Below, piece by piece: positions 19,899 through 27,817 of a stretch of 64,000 bases of DNA. This DNA comes from Beijerinckia sp. 28-YEA-48. Lineage in GTDB: Bacteria > Pseudomonadota > Alphaproteobacteria > Rhizobiales > Beijerinckiaceae. The first letter of the stretch is position 1, and every line of letters starts with the position of its first letter. The position numbers and the translations under genes are program-made. The stretch is taken from assembly GCF_900104955.1 (NCBI RefSeq), contig NZ_FNSI01000001.1, forward strand, positions 3,630,001-3,694,000, written 5' to 3'. A model generated the notes under the pieces. The model worked only from the letters and a program-made list of their open reading frames with translations. It searched no databases and was not told the origin of the DNA.

Positions 19899-22166
19899 CT
19901 AGTGCTTGTCGCGCGGCGGACGCCCGCCCGACGGCCTGCCACCGGGCTTGCCGCCACCTGAGCGACCGCCGCCGGGGCGATCACCACGGGGACGATCACC
20001 ACCTGGGCGATCACCACGGGGACGGTCGCCACCAGGCCGACCGCCACTGGGTCTACCACCAGGCTTGCCACCACCCGGCTTGCCGCCGAACTTGCCGGCC
20101 GGACGCGGCCGATCGCCATCGCGGGAAAACCGCGACGGGCCTTCGCCACGCGGTGCACGCTCACTACGCTGCGCGCGTTCGGGACGCGGACCATCGCGCT
20201 TCTCGAAACGCGGGCGCTCACCCGACGCAGCAGAGCGGAACGGACGGTCGCCACCGGCACGCGGCGCATCACCATCACGCGAGAAACGAGGCGGACGACC
20301 TTCACCGCGCGGCGCGCGCTCAGGACGCGGGCCATCACGCTTCTCGAAACGCGGACGCTCGCCCGACGCAGCAGAGCGGAACGGACGGTCACCACCGGCT
20401 CGCGGTGCATCGCCATCACGGGAGAAACGGGGCGGACGACCTTCGCCGCGCGGCGCGCGTTCGGGGCGCGGACCATCGCGCTTCTCAAAACGCGGACGCT
20501 CATCTGACGCAGCACTGCGGTACGGACGGGGTGCTTCACCATCGTGGAAGACACGCGGGCCTTCCCCACGCGGCGCGCGTTCACCACGCGGACCATCACG
20601 CTTTTCAAAACGCGGACGCTCGCCTGAAGCAGCAGAGCGGAACGGACGGTCACCACCGGCTCGCGGTGCATCGCCATCACGGGAGAAACGAGGCGGACGA
20701 CCTTCTCCGCGCGGCGCGCGCTCAGGGCGCGGACCATCACGCTTTTCAAAGCGCGGGCGCTCGCCCGAGGCAGGGCGCGCATCATCGCGCCGGGCGCCAA
20801 AGCTACGCGCCGGGCGTGCGTCGGAACGCTCGGGACGGTCGAAGCTACGCGCCGGACGCTCGGAACGCTCCTCGTTCCGGTCGCCGCGCGCCATATCGCT
20901 ACGGCCATGTCCCCGACCCGCCACATAGGGCGCGGCATCCGCCTCGCCTGGCCGCGTGTCGCGCTTGCGCATCGGCTTGTCGCCACCCGCGGCGGCCGCA
21001 AAACGGCGCGCATTGCGCGACGCTGCCGGGGCGTCCTTGCCACGTCTCGGCCGTTCAACCGCCACGACACGCTCAACCGTCACGGCGCGGCCCTGACGAT
21101 CCTGCGTGCTGTCACGCGTCGTGCGCTTGCGCGCGCCTTTGGCGCTCTGTGTCGCGCGTTCATCACGCAGCTTCGAAACATGTTTGCGCTTGCGATCGGG
21201 CGAATGCGGCTCAGCCGGCCCGGCGGGCTCTTCATCGGCGAAGCGGCCTTTCGCACCCTCATAATGATGAGAACGATCGGCATCCGGCGAAAAGATCGGC
21301 GCTTCGAAATCAGCACCGGCTTCTTGCGCGAGATTCTCGCCGAGCTGATCCTTCAGAATGCGGGTGCGGATTTCCTCAACCGCGCCCTCACCCAATTCGC
21401 CGAGCTGGAACGGACCATAGGAAATGCGGATGAGCCGGTTGACCTGCAGGCCGATGTGTTCGAGCACCCGCTTGATCTCGCGGTTCTTGCCCTCGCGCAG
21501 GCCCATGGTGATCCAGACGTTGTCACCTTGCATGCGATCGATCTTCGCGTCGATGCCGCGATAATCGACACCATCGATGGTGACGCCTTCGCTCAAGCGA
21601 TCGAGCACGGACTGGTCGGTCTCGCCATAGGCGCGCACGCGATAGCGGCGCAGCCAGCCGGTCGCCGGCAGTTCGAGCACGCGAGCCAGGCCACCGTCAT
21701 TGGTGAGCAGCAACAGACCTTCGGTGTTGATGTCGAGGCGGCCGATGCTGACAACGCGCGGCATATCCGCCGACAGCGCTTCGAAAATGGTCGGCCGTCC
21801 TTCCGGATCCTTGTCGGTGGTGACGAGGCCGCGCGGCTTATTAAACAAGAACAGGCGCGTGCGTTCGCGCTGGGCCAGCGGCTTGCCATCGACCGTGATG
21901 TGATCCTTTTCGGTCACATTGCGGGCCGGGCTGTCGAGCACGGTGCCGTTCACGGCGACGCGCCCTTCAGCGACCCACAGTTCGGCATCGCGGCGCGAGC
22001 ACAGGCCGGCGCGGGCCATAACCTTGGCGATACGCTCGCCAGCATGGGCGGATTCAGACGGCGTGGATGCGCCTCTGCTGCGGGGCGGCCGTTTCGGGCC
22101 GGAATTGGAATTATAGGCGCCGGGCTTACGGCGCCCGCGCGCATCGTGGTCGGTTTCTCTTGTCAT
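19899..22166 (-). CDS. rluB: 23S rRNA pseudouridine synthase, RluB type, with long repetitive tail
   Basis: The first 300 of 755 residues form the enzyme: an S4 RNA-binding domain (about 44-90, RIAKVMARAGLCSRRDAELW) and the RsuA/RluB catalytic domain with Asp in GRLDINTEGLLLLTNDGG. It makes pseudouridine in 23S rRNA. The remaining 450 residues are disordered and very rich in Arg, Gly, Asp and Pro. They include five copies of a unit of about 47 residues beginning RPRFEKRDGP, then a Gly/Lys/Arg-rich end. Rhizobial RluB proteins often have such tails; this one is unusually long. The tail probably binds RNA, which is inference. Confidence 0.9.
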   Translation of the reverse strand: MTRETDHDARGRRKPGAYNSNSGPKRPPRSRGASTPSESAHAGERIAKVMARAGLCSRRDAELWVAEGRVAVNGTVLDSPARNVTEKDHITVDGKPLAQRERTRLFLFNKPRGLVTTDKDPEGRPTIFEALSADMPRVVSIGRLDINTEGLLLLTNDGGLARVLELPATGWLRRYRVRAYGETDQSVLDRLSEGVTIDGVDYRGIDAKIDRMQGDNVWITMGLREGKNREIKRVLEHIGLQVNRLIRISYGPFQLGELGEGAVEEIRTRILKDQLGENLAQEAGADFEAPIFSPDADRSHHYEGAKGRFADEEPAGPAEPHSPDRKRKHVSKLRDERATQSAKGARKRTTRDSTQDRQGRAVTVERVVAVERPRRGKDAPAASRNARRFAAAAGGDKPMRKRDTRPGEADAAPYVAGRGHGRSDMARGDRNEERSERPARSFDRPERSDARPARSFGARRDDARPASGERPRFEKRDGPRPERAPRGEGRPPRFSRDGDAPRAGGDRPFRSAASGERPRFEKRDGPRGERAPRGEGPRVFHDGEAPRPYRSAASDERPRFEKRDGPRPERAPRGEGRPPRFSRDGDAPRAGGDRPFRSAASGERPRFEKRDGPRPERAPRGEGRPPRFSRDGDAPRAGGDRPFRSAASGERPRFEKRDGPRPERAQRSERAPRGEGPSRFSRDGDRPRPAGKFGGKPGGGKPGGRPSGGRPGGDRPRGDRPGGDRPRGDRPGGGRSGGGKPGGRPSGGRPPRDKH
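19906..20780 (-). repeat. coding tandem repeats in the RluB tail
   Basis: About 140-base units recur five times between roughly 20110 and 20780, each containing a CTTCTCGAAACGCG or near-identical core. A shorter G/C-rich triplet-like repeat follows to 19906. The second unit from the upstream side is shorter and diverged (GPRVFHDGE). The other copies are nearly identical at the base level, which points to recent expansion or recombination. Confidence 0.85.
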
Positions 22167-22289
22167 GAATGTCTCGCGTTTGGTGGACCTGTAGCAGAGC
22201 GCTATAGGGTTTCAAAGTTTGGCGGACCGCCGAACGCCATGAAGACGCGTTAAAACAGGAATTCTTGGCCGGATCGGCAAAGGAACGAA

Positions 22290-22745
22290 ATGTCAGCGGG
22301 CGAACGGATCGATCCGATGGGGATGGCGCTGGAAGCGGCTCAGGCCGCAGCCGTGCGGGGTGAAGTGCCGGTTGGCGCCGTTATTATGCGCAACGGCGCC
22401 GTGCTGGCGGTGGCCGGCAACCGCACCCTGGCCGATCGCGACCCGACCGCCCATGCGGAAATGCTGGCCATCCGGGCCGCAGCCGCGGCGATTGGCTCGG
22501 AACGGCTGATCGACTGCGATCTTTATGTCACGCTCGAACCCTGCGCCATGTGCGCCGGGGCGATCTCTTTTGCCCGGATTCGGCGGCTTTACTTCGCTGC
22601 TGCGGACGAAAAGGGAGGCGCGGTCGAAAACGGCCCCCGTTTCTTCGCCCAGGCCACCTGCCACCACGCACCCGAGGTCTATGGCGGCATCCGCGCCAGC
22701 GAGGCGGCGGCCCAACTGACGGGTTTCTTCAGACAGCGGCGGTGA
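22290..22745 (+). CDS. tadA: tRNA-specific adenosine deaminase
   Basis: TadA converts A34 of tRNA-Arg(ACG) to inosine. The zinc and catalytic residues are in HAEMLAI and PCAMCAGAI, and the fold matches cytidine/deoxycytidylate deaminases. The 151-residue length is typical. It is divergent from the rluB gene with about 120 bases between, which must hold both promoters. Confidence 0.93.
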   Translation: MSAGERIDPMGMALEAAQAAAVRGEVPVGAVIMRNGAVLAVAGNRTLADRDPTAHAEMLAIRAAAAAIGSERLIDCDLYVTLEPCAMCAGAISFARIRRLYFAAADEKGGAVENGPRFFAQATCHHAPEVYGGIRASEAAAQLTGFFRQRR

Positions 22746-22772
22746 GAGGCAGCGGTTGTGGGTGGAGGCATA

Positions 22773-22816
22773 GCATTTTCGAGCGAAGTGGATGCCGGTT
22801 CGCGTGAAGAAAATGC
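22773..22816. repeat. rhizobial-type intergenic palindrome
   Basis: Arms GCATTTTC and GAAAATGC bracket an inner GAGCGAA...TTCGCG inverted repeat. The sequence resembles short intergenic mosaic palindromes I associate with Rhizobiales genomes. It lies between tadA and the IclR-type gene. Identity with a named family is from memory and not verified. Confidence 0.5.
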
Positions 22817-22951
22817 GTCAAAACAAAAACTTGGCCCGTCCCGCACAGGGTGCTGCCCGCCAAAGCGCCTGGACCGTTTCCGGCCTGGGACACCTTAGCG
22901 CGCGAGCACGCCTGGGCGTTCTTGGAAGTCTCCCTAGACTTGTGGCCTGTT

Positions 22952-22986
22952 GTGCGCTATGCGCACTTAGTTTTTGTTTTGCGCAC
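22952..22986. promoter_or_regulatory. probable IclR-family operator with three half-sites
   Basis: GTGCGC-TAT-GCGCAC (22952-22966) is an inverted repeat, and a third GCGCAC half-site follows at 22981-22986. It lies 18-52 bases upstream of the IclR-type start. PcaU/PobR-type regulators bind three such 6-10 base half-sites. Autoregulation is inferred. Confidence 0.5.
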
Positions 22987-23003
22987 ACAGGTTACCGCCA
23001 GTT

Positions 23004-23816
23004 TTGAAGAAGTCAAGAGAAGACGATGGTCAGGACCGGGCGCGGTCCTTCGTGACGAGCATGGATCGCGGGCTGCGGGTTATCCGCGCCTTTGGCGAGC
23101 AACATGCGTTTTTGAGCGTCACCGAAGTGGCGGAGCGCACCGCGATTTCGCGCGCCGCGGCGCGACGTTTTCTGAAGACGCTGGAAGCGCTCGACTATGT
23201 CGGCAGCGTCGACGGACAAAAGTATTTTCTCAAGCCATCCGTGTTGACGCTCGGCTTCGCCTATCTGTCGTCGCTGGGCCTCAATGAAGTGGTGCAGCCA
23301 ATCCTGACATCGATGCTGGAACGCAACGGCGAGCCCTGCAGCCTCGCCGTGTTGAGCGATACGGACGTGCTCTATGTGGCCCGCGCCCATAACCACCAGC
23401 CGCTGCGGGCCGCGATCCGCGTCGGCGACCGCCTGCCGGCCTTTTCAACGGCGCTCGGCCGCGTGCTGTTGTCGGGCAAGAGCGACGAGGAATTGCGCAC
23501 GCTGCTGACGACGACCCCATTGAAGAAACATACGCCCGACACGATCACCGATCCGACAGCCTTGCTGGAGGAGATCATCAAGGTGCGCCAGCAGGGCTAT
23601 GCCTTTTCCGCCAGCGAGCAGATCGTTGGCCTCATCGCTGTGGCGGTGCCGATCAAGAACGCCGCTGGCGAGGTCATCGCCGGGCTCGGCGTCAGCACGC
23701 AATTCCCCGAGATCGCCGCGACGCTGGAAGCCGAGACCGTGCCACGGCTCAAGGAAGCGGCGGCGACGATTGAGCTAACGTTGCGCGCCAGGCCCTCGCC
23801 GTTGTCGGTGCGATAA
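23004..23816 (+). CDS. IclR-family transcriptional regulator, PcaR/PcaU type
   Basis: The N-terminal winged helix (SMDRGLRVIRAFG, then TEVAERTAISRAAARRFLKTL) and the C-terminal effector domain (LPAFSTALGRVLLS, GLIAVAVPI) place it in the PcaR/PcaU/PobR branch, which responds to aromatic acids such as beta-ketoadipate or protocatechuate. The start is uncertain. TTG at 23004 keeps the conserved lead-in to the helix; ATG at 23061 would truncate it. It precedes a TctC-type binding protein, which it may control. No pca genes are in view. Confidence 0.85.
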   Translation: MKKSREDDGQDRARSFVTSMDRGLRVIRAFGEQHAFLSVTEVAERTAISRAAARRFLKTLEALDYVGSVDGQKYFLKPSVLTLGFAYLSSLGLNEVVQPILTSMLERNGEPCSLAVLSDTDVLYVARAHNHQPLRAAIRVGDRLPAFSTALGRVLLSGKSDEELRTLLTTTPLKKHTPDTITDPTALLEEIIKVRQQGYAFSASEQIVGLIAVAVPIKNAAGEVIAGLGVSTQFPEIAATLEAETVPRLKEAAATIELTLRARPSPLSVR

Positions 23817-23898
23817 AGCGGCGTTTTCCTGCACATTTCCTTCCCAGAAAAATCGTTTAGCATAGCGCAAAACGACCAAATCAATCTGGGAGGAAACT

Positions 23899-24942
23899 TT
23901 GCAACGACACCACGCTCGTATTCCATTCGTATTGCGCTGCGGCCTTGCCGGCGCCGCCCTGGCGCTTTCCGTGGCCACTGCCAGCGCACAGAATTTCTAC
24001 GCCGGTAAGACCATCGATTTCATCATCGGTGCTGATGTCGGCGGCGGCTATGATATCTACAGCCGCACCATCGGCCGGCATCTAACTCGTTTCATTCCCG
24101 GCAACCCGAACGTCCTGCCAAAAAACATGCCCGGCGCCGGCAGTGCCGTGGCGGCGGCGACGCTCTACAATATCTCGGCCAAGGACGGCACGGCGATCGG
24201 CGCCTTGATGCCTGGCGCGGTTCTCGATCGTGTGTTCGACAGCAAGGCGGCCGGCAATTTCGTGCCGTCGAAATTCGTCTATCTCGCTAGCGCCGACAGC
24301 GGCACCCGCGTCTGCATCACCTACAACACGTCGAAGGTGAAGAACATGACCGATGCGCGCGCGCACGAAGCGATCTTCGGCTCCAGCGCTGGCGGCGGCT
24401 CGACCCGCGACTATGCCGCCATGATCGCCAAGACAGCCGGCACGAAATTCCGCATCATCAGCGGCTACAAAGGCACGACCGATATCATGCTCGCCATGGA
24501 GCGCGCCGAAGTCGACGGCCTCTGCGGTTTCGACTGGAACAGCCTGAAGTCGCAGAAGCCCGACTGGCTGCGCGAGAAGAAGATCAACATCCTGGCGCAG
24601 ATCGCGCTGGAGCCCAATGCGGAACTCAACCAGCTCAACGTGCCGATGCTGTGGACCTTCGTCAGCAATGACGCCGACCGCAAGGCACTGGAACTGATCG
24701 TCAGCCAGCAGGTGTTCCTGCGCTCCTATATCGCGCCACCGGGCACGCCGGAGGCGCAGGTGAAGACGCTGCGCGACGCCTTCAATCGCACGCTCGCCGA
24801 TCCGGAATTTTTAGCCGAGGCCGCGAAAGCGAAAATCGACATCAATCCTTCATCGGGAGAGAAAGTGCAGAAGGTGGTGGAAACGCTGTATGCGACCCCG
24901 GCTGATGTAGTGGCCCGGGCGCGCGAGCTGATGACACCGTAG
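23899..24942 (+). CDS. tripartite tricarboxylate (Bug/TctC-type) substrate-binding protein
   Basis: This 347-residue exported protein has a signal peptide ending near TASAQNFY and the family's GADVGGGYDIYSR and MPGAGSAVAAATLY segments, with the C-terminal RDAFNRTLADPEF region. The start is TTG at 23899, placed six bases after GGAGGAAA. Bug proteins bind carboxylates in the periplasm. No TctA/TctB membrane genes are adjacent, as is usual for the many orphan Bug genes in such genomes. It follows the IclR-type regulator by 82 bases. Confidence 0.85.
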   Translation: MQRHHARIPFVLRCGLAGAALALSVATASAQNFYAGKTIDFIIGADVGGGYDIYSRTIGRHLTRFIPGNPNVLPKNMPGAGSAVAAATLYNISAKDGTAIGALMPGAVLDRVFDSKAAGNFVPSKFVYLASADSGTRVCITYNTSKVKNMTDARAHEAIFGSSAGGGSTRDYAAMIAKTAGTKFRIISGYKGTTDIMLAMERAEVDGLCGFDWNSLKSQKPDWLREKKINILAQIALEPNAELNQLNVPMLWTFVSNDADRKALELIVSQQVFLRSYIAPPGTPEAQVKTLRDAFNRTLADPEFLAEAAKAKIDINPSSGEKVQKVVETLYATPADVVARARELMTP

Positions 24943-24961
24943 CGGGGGGCTGCAAAACCTT

Positions 24962-25108
24962 GGTGTCATCCCGAACGCCGCAGGCGATCCAGGGCGCGTG
25001 ACGCGTGTTGCTTGTTACACTGTGCTGAAGCGCGCACTACGATTGAACCCTGTACCGCTCGCCCCTGGGTCCCGGATCACGCTGCGCGTGTCCGGGATGA
25101 CACCGAGG
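24962..25108. repeat. inverted pair of palindromic repeats, no gene inside
   Basis: Left copy 24962-24994 (GGTGTCATCCCGAACG...) and right copy 25062-25108 (CCCCTGGGTCCCGGATC...) face each other. The 67-base interior contains CTGAAGCGCGC and GATTGA, also found inside the pair at 30271-30421. These two pairs form a second subfamily distinct from the pair at 12630. Confidence 0.75.
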
Positions 25109-25152
25109 CTGTTGCCCAGGCCTCAACGTGAGCCGCCTTTGCCGCGACCCCT

Positions 25153-25605
25153 GTGTCATCCCGGACGCCGAAGGCGATCCGGGAACCAGGGGCAAACGGT
25201 AGAACCTTTGATCGGTCCTAGCCGTTCAACGTCTCATACAAATCATTCCACTGCGGATTGACCGCTTCGATCAGTTGTAGCTTCCAATCACGGCGCCAGC
25301 GTTTGAGCTTCTTCTCGCGTGCGATCGCATCATCGATTTCGCTGTGTTCCTCGTACCAAACGAGCTTCGCAACGTCGTGGCGCGCGGTGAAGCCAGCGAT
25401 GGCTTTTGTCTTATGTTCATGGACGCGCCGGGCGAGATCGTTGCTGACGCCGGTGTAAAGCGTGCCGTTGCGACCGCTCGCCAGAATGTAGACCCAATAG
25501 CAATGTTGCATGGGACAGGTTCTTTGATTGCTTCAGCGACACCTGACTTTACCACACGCCCCTGGTTCCCGGATCGCCTGCTATGCAGGCGTCCGGGATG
25601 ACACC
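25153..25605. mobile_element. inverted-repeat element carrying a GIY-YIG gene
   Basis: A left repeat (25153-25193, GTGTCATCCCGGACG...CCAGGGGC) and its reverse complement (25559-25605) flank a single gene (GIY-YIG nuclease, 25218-25511) with 24 and 47 bases of spacer. The inner flanks (GGCAAACGGTAGAACC on the left; CCTGACT with ACCACACG on the right) recur in the gene-less pair at 12630-12774. The layout resembles a nuclease-bearing element with non-autonomous derivatives. Mobility is inferred, and target duplications are not clear. Confidence 0.5.
25218..25511 (-). CDS. GIY-YIG single-domain nuclease (YhbQ-like)
   Basis: This 97-residue protein begins MQHCYWVYILASGRNGTLYTGVSNDLARR. VYI and LYTGV are the GIY-YIG strands, Arg in ARR is the catalytic helix residue, and the C-terminal E in DAIAREKKLK is the metal-binding position. 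It is the stand-alone form related to UvrC's N-terminal domain and YhbQ. It sits alone between facing palindromic repeats, with no partner gene. Confidence 0.88.
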   Translation of the reverse strand: MQHCYWVYILASGRNGTLYTGVSNDLARRVHEHKTKAIAGFTARHDVAKLVWYEEHSEIDDAIAREKKLKRWRRDWKLQLIEAVNPQWNDLYETLNG

Positions 25606-25623
25606 GAGGTTCTTCAACACTTG

Positions 25624-26526
25624 CTAACCCGAGAAGAACCCCAACAACGCCTGCGCCGTCGCCTGTGGATTCTCTTCGGCCAAGAAGTGGCCGCTGTCGA
25701 CGGCCTCGCCTGTGGCCTTCGGCGCGAAGGTCGCGCGCCAGACTTCGAGCGGCGACTGCTTGCCAGCGGTGAGATAGAAATCGCCCCACAGCACCTGCAC
25801 CGGACAGGCGAGGGTGCGGCCAGCGCTCTGATCCGCCTCGTCGCAGGCGAGATCTTGAACGGCGCCGGCGCGGTAATCCTCGCAAAAGGCATGAATGCGG
25901 GACGTGTCGCCCCAGGCGTTGCGATAAGCTTGCAGCGCATCCGCGCTGAAAGGATGCAACGAGCCGCTCTTCGACCATTTCGTCAGCAGGCTCTCGAAAT
26001 AAACATCGGGCCCCTGCGCACGGATCGCCTCTTCCGGCTGCGGCTCGGGCTGCGACAGAAAGGCCCAATGGGCCGCGGGCGTGACCCCGGCTTTGATATT
26101 CTTCCACACTTCCACGGTCGGCAGGATGTCGAGCAGCGCCAGTTTCTCGATACGGCCCGGCTGATCGAGCGCCAGACGATAGCCGACACGCGCGCCGCGA
26201 TCATGACCAGCAAGGGCGAAGCGGACATGCCCGAGCTTTTCCATCACCTCGACCACATCGATCCCCATGGCGCGCTTGGTATAGGCCTCACCGCCCCGGC
26301 TCACCGGGGCTGACGACCAGCCATAGCCGCGCAGGTCCATCACCACCACGTGGAACGACTTGGCCAGCAACGGCGCCACGTCCCGCCACATCGCCATGGA
26401 TTGCGGAAAGCCGTGCAGCAACACCAAAGGCTGCCCCGCGCCGCCGCTGCGCGCGAAAATGCGGCCAGCCCGCGTATCGATCCAATGCGCGGCAAAGCCG
26501 GGGAAGAAATCGGGGTCGCGGTCCAT
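25624..26526 (-). CDS. alpha/beta hydrolase, haloacetate (fluoroacetate) dehalogenase type
   Basis: This 300-residue hydrolase has every active-site residue described for fluoroacetate dehalogenase, at nearly the same positions: nucleophile Asp109 in GHDRGAR, Arg110 and Arg113 for carboxylate binding, Asp133, halide-pocket His153-Trp154 and Tyr218, and catalytic His280 in DSGHFLAEE. Such enzymes displace halide from haloacetates through an ester intermediate in the cytoplasm. The residue match is seen in the sequence. Defluorination rather than general haloacetate hydrolysis is inference. It lies six bases downstream of the MetE-like gene on the same strand. Confidence 0.85.
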   Translation of the reverse strand: MDRDPDFFPGFAAHWIDTRAGRIFARSGGAGQPLVLLHGFPQSMAMWRDVAPLLAKSFHVVVMDLRGYGWSSAPVSRGGEAYTKRAMGIDVVEVMEKLGHVRFALAGHDRGARVGYRLALDQPGRIEKLALLDILPTVEVWKNIKAGVTPAAHWAFLSQPEPQPEEAIRAQGPDVYFESLLTKWSKSGSLHPFSADALQAYRNAWGDTSRIHAFCEDYRAGAVQDLACDEADQSAGRTLACPVQVLWGDFYLTAGKQSPLEVWRATFAPKATGEAVDSGHFLAEENPQATAQALLGFFSG

Positions 26527-26532
26527 CGGTCT

Positions 26533-27633
26533 CTACCCCCAGACCTCTTTCGAGACATCGACGATCATGCGCAGCTTGGCCCATTGTTCGTCCTCGCTCA
26601 GCACATTGCCGTCCTCGGTCGAGGCGAAGCCGCATTGCGAGGACAGGCAGAGCTGATCGAGCGGGATATATTTTGTCGCCTCGTCGATGCGGCGCTTGAT
26701 CTCGTCTTTCGGTTCGAGCTTGCCGGTTTTGGAGGTGACGAGGCCGAGCACGACCGAGCGATCCTTCGGCACGATCTTCAGCGGTTCGAAACCGCCGGCA
26801 CGGTCGCTGTCATATTCCATGAAATAGCCGTGCACCTTGATGCGATTGAACAGAATGTCGGCCACCGGCTCGTAGCCGCCCTCGCCCATGAAGGTCGAGC
26901 GATAGTTGCCACGACACAGATGCATGGTGACGGTCATGTCGTCGGGAATATCCGACATGGCGGCATTGATCAGATCGCCATAGGCGCGGCCGATGCGCTC
27001 GGGGTCGTCGCCACGATCCCTGAGCGCCTGGCGATATTTCTCGTCGCAGAGCATGGCGATATAGACCTCGTCGAGCTGTAGATAGCGACAACCGGCCTCG
27101 GCGAAATCGCGCACCGATTTGGCGTAGGCGGCGCCGAGATCGGCGAAGAAATTGTCGAGCGACGGATAGACCGCCTCGGGCACCGCCGTGCGGCCAGTGC
27201 GGCCATAGATGGCTGACGGCGAGGGAATGCACATTTTCGCCGTGCGCTTGGTGTGGTCATGGACGAAGCGAAAATGATCGAGCATGGGATGGCGCGTATA
27301 GCTGACCCTGCCGGTGACGCGAATGCCCTTGGGCCTCGTGTTCATGCCAGAGAAGGCGACGCCCTGCGTCATCTCATAGCCTTCGACGCCATTCAGCCCT
27401 TCGAGATAATCGAGATGCCACCAGCTGCGGCGGAATTCACCGTCGGTGATCGACTGCAGGCCGACCTCTTCCTGCTTGGCGATGATCTTGAGAATCTCCG
27501 CATCCTCGACCTTGCGCAGGTCCTCAGTGCTGATGCTGCCCGCCGCGCGCTTCTCGCGCGCCTGCCGCAGAACCGTAGGGCGCAACAGGCTGCCGACATG
27601 ATCGGCGCGGAACGGTGGCTTTGAGCGTTGCAT
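26533..27633 (-). CDS. cobalamin-independent methionine synthase-like protein (MetE C-terminal family, YxjG type)
   Basis: From the ATG at 27633 (MQRSKPPFRADHVGSLLRP) the protein is 366 residues, equal to the MetE catalytic half only. The zinc ligands appear as HLCRG (His and Cys) and SSQCGFAS, with a LDEVYIAML acidic strand. Family members without the N-terminal half use substrates other than polyglutamyl folate. The true methyl donor is unknown. It probably shares a transcript with the dehalogenase downstream. An upstream frame extension to 27696 has no conserved residues. Confidence 0.85.
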   Translation of the reverse strand: MQRSKPPFRADHVGSLLRPTVLRQAREKRAAGSISTEDLRKVEDAEILKIIAKQEEVGLQSITDGEFRRSWWHLDYLEGLNGVEGYEMTQGVAFSGMNTRPKGIRVTGRVSYTRHPMLDHFRFVHDHTKRTAKMCIPSPSAIYGRTGRTAVPEAVYPSLDNFFADLGAAYAKSVRDFAEAGCRYLQLDEVYIAMLCDEKYRQALRDRGDDPERIGRAYGDLINAAMSDIPDDMTVTMHLCRGNYRSTFMGEGGYEPVADILFNRIKVHGYFMEYDSDRAGGFEPLKIVPKDRSVVLGLVTSKTGKLEPKDEIKRRIDEATKYIPLDQLCLSSQCGFASTEDGNVLSEDEQWAKLRMIVDVSKEVWG

Positions 27634-27731
27634 GGCATCCTCCCAGTGCGTTGCGGGACAGGAGGATAGTCTTGCTGAAGCAAGGCTAAGGGTCAAAGCA
27701 GAAATTTCGATCTCGAATTGGAGGCATTCAA

Positions 27732-27759
27732 CAAAAAGGCCCGCTCCGAAAAGCGGGCC
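27732..27759 (-). terminator. rho-independent terminator of the amidohydrolase operon
   Basis: Read on the minus strand, TGGCCCGCTTTTCGGAGCGGGCC forms a stem (GGCCCGCT/AGCGGGCC) followed by TTTTTGTT. It lies about 60 bases after the amidohydrolase stop and before the MetE-like gene. Confidence 0.85.
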
Positions 27760-27817
27760 AGTCAGTACAGCTGATCTCCGACAAACCGCATTTCATTCGA
27801 AACGCGATTTGCTGGGA

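Noticed and set aside
20110..20780. CRISPR array
   Set aside because: The repeats are about 140 bases, in frame and coding within rluB, with no unique spacers.
19906..20928. Pro/Arg-rich frame opposite the RluB tail
   Set aside because: It mirrors the repeat tail of rluB and has no independent support.
25271..26107. Minus-strand frame spanning the dehalogenase and GIY-YIG genes
   Set aside because: It reads through two real genes in the wrong frame and through the intergenic repeat.
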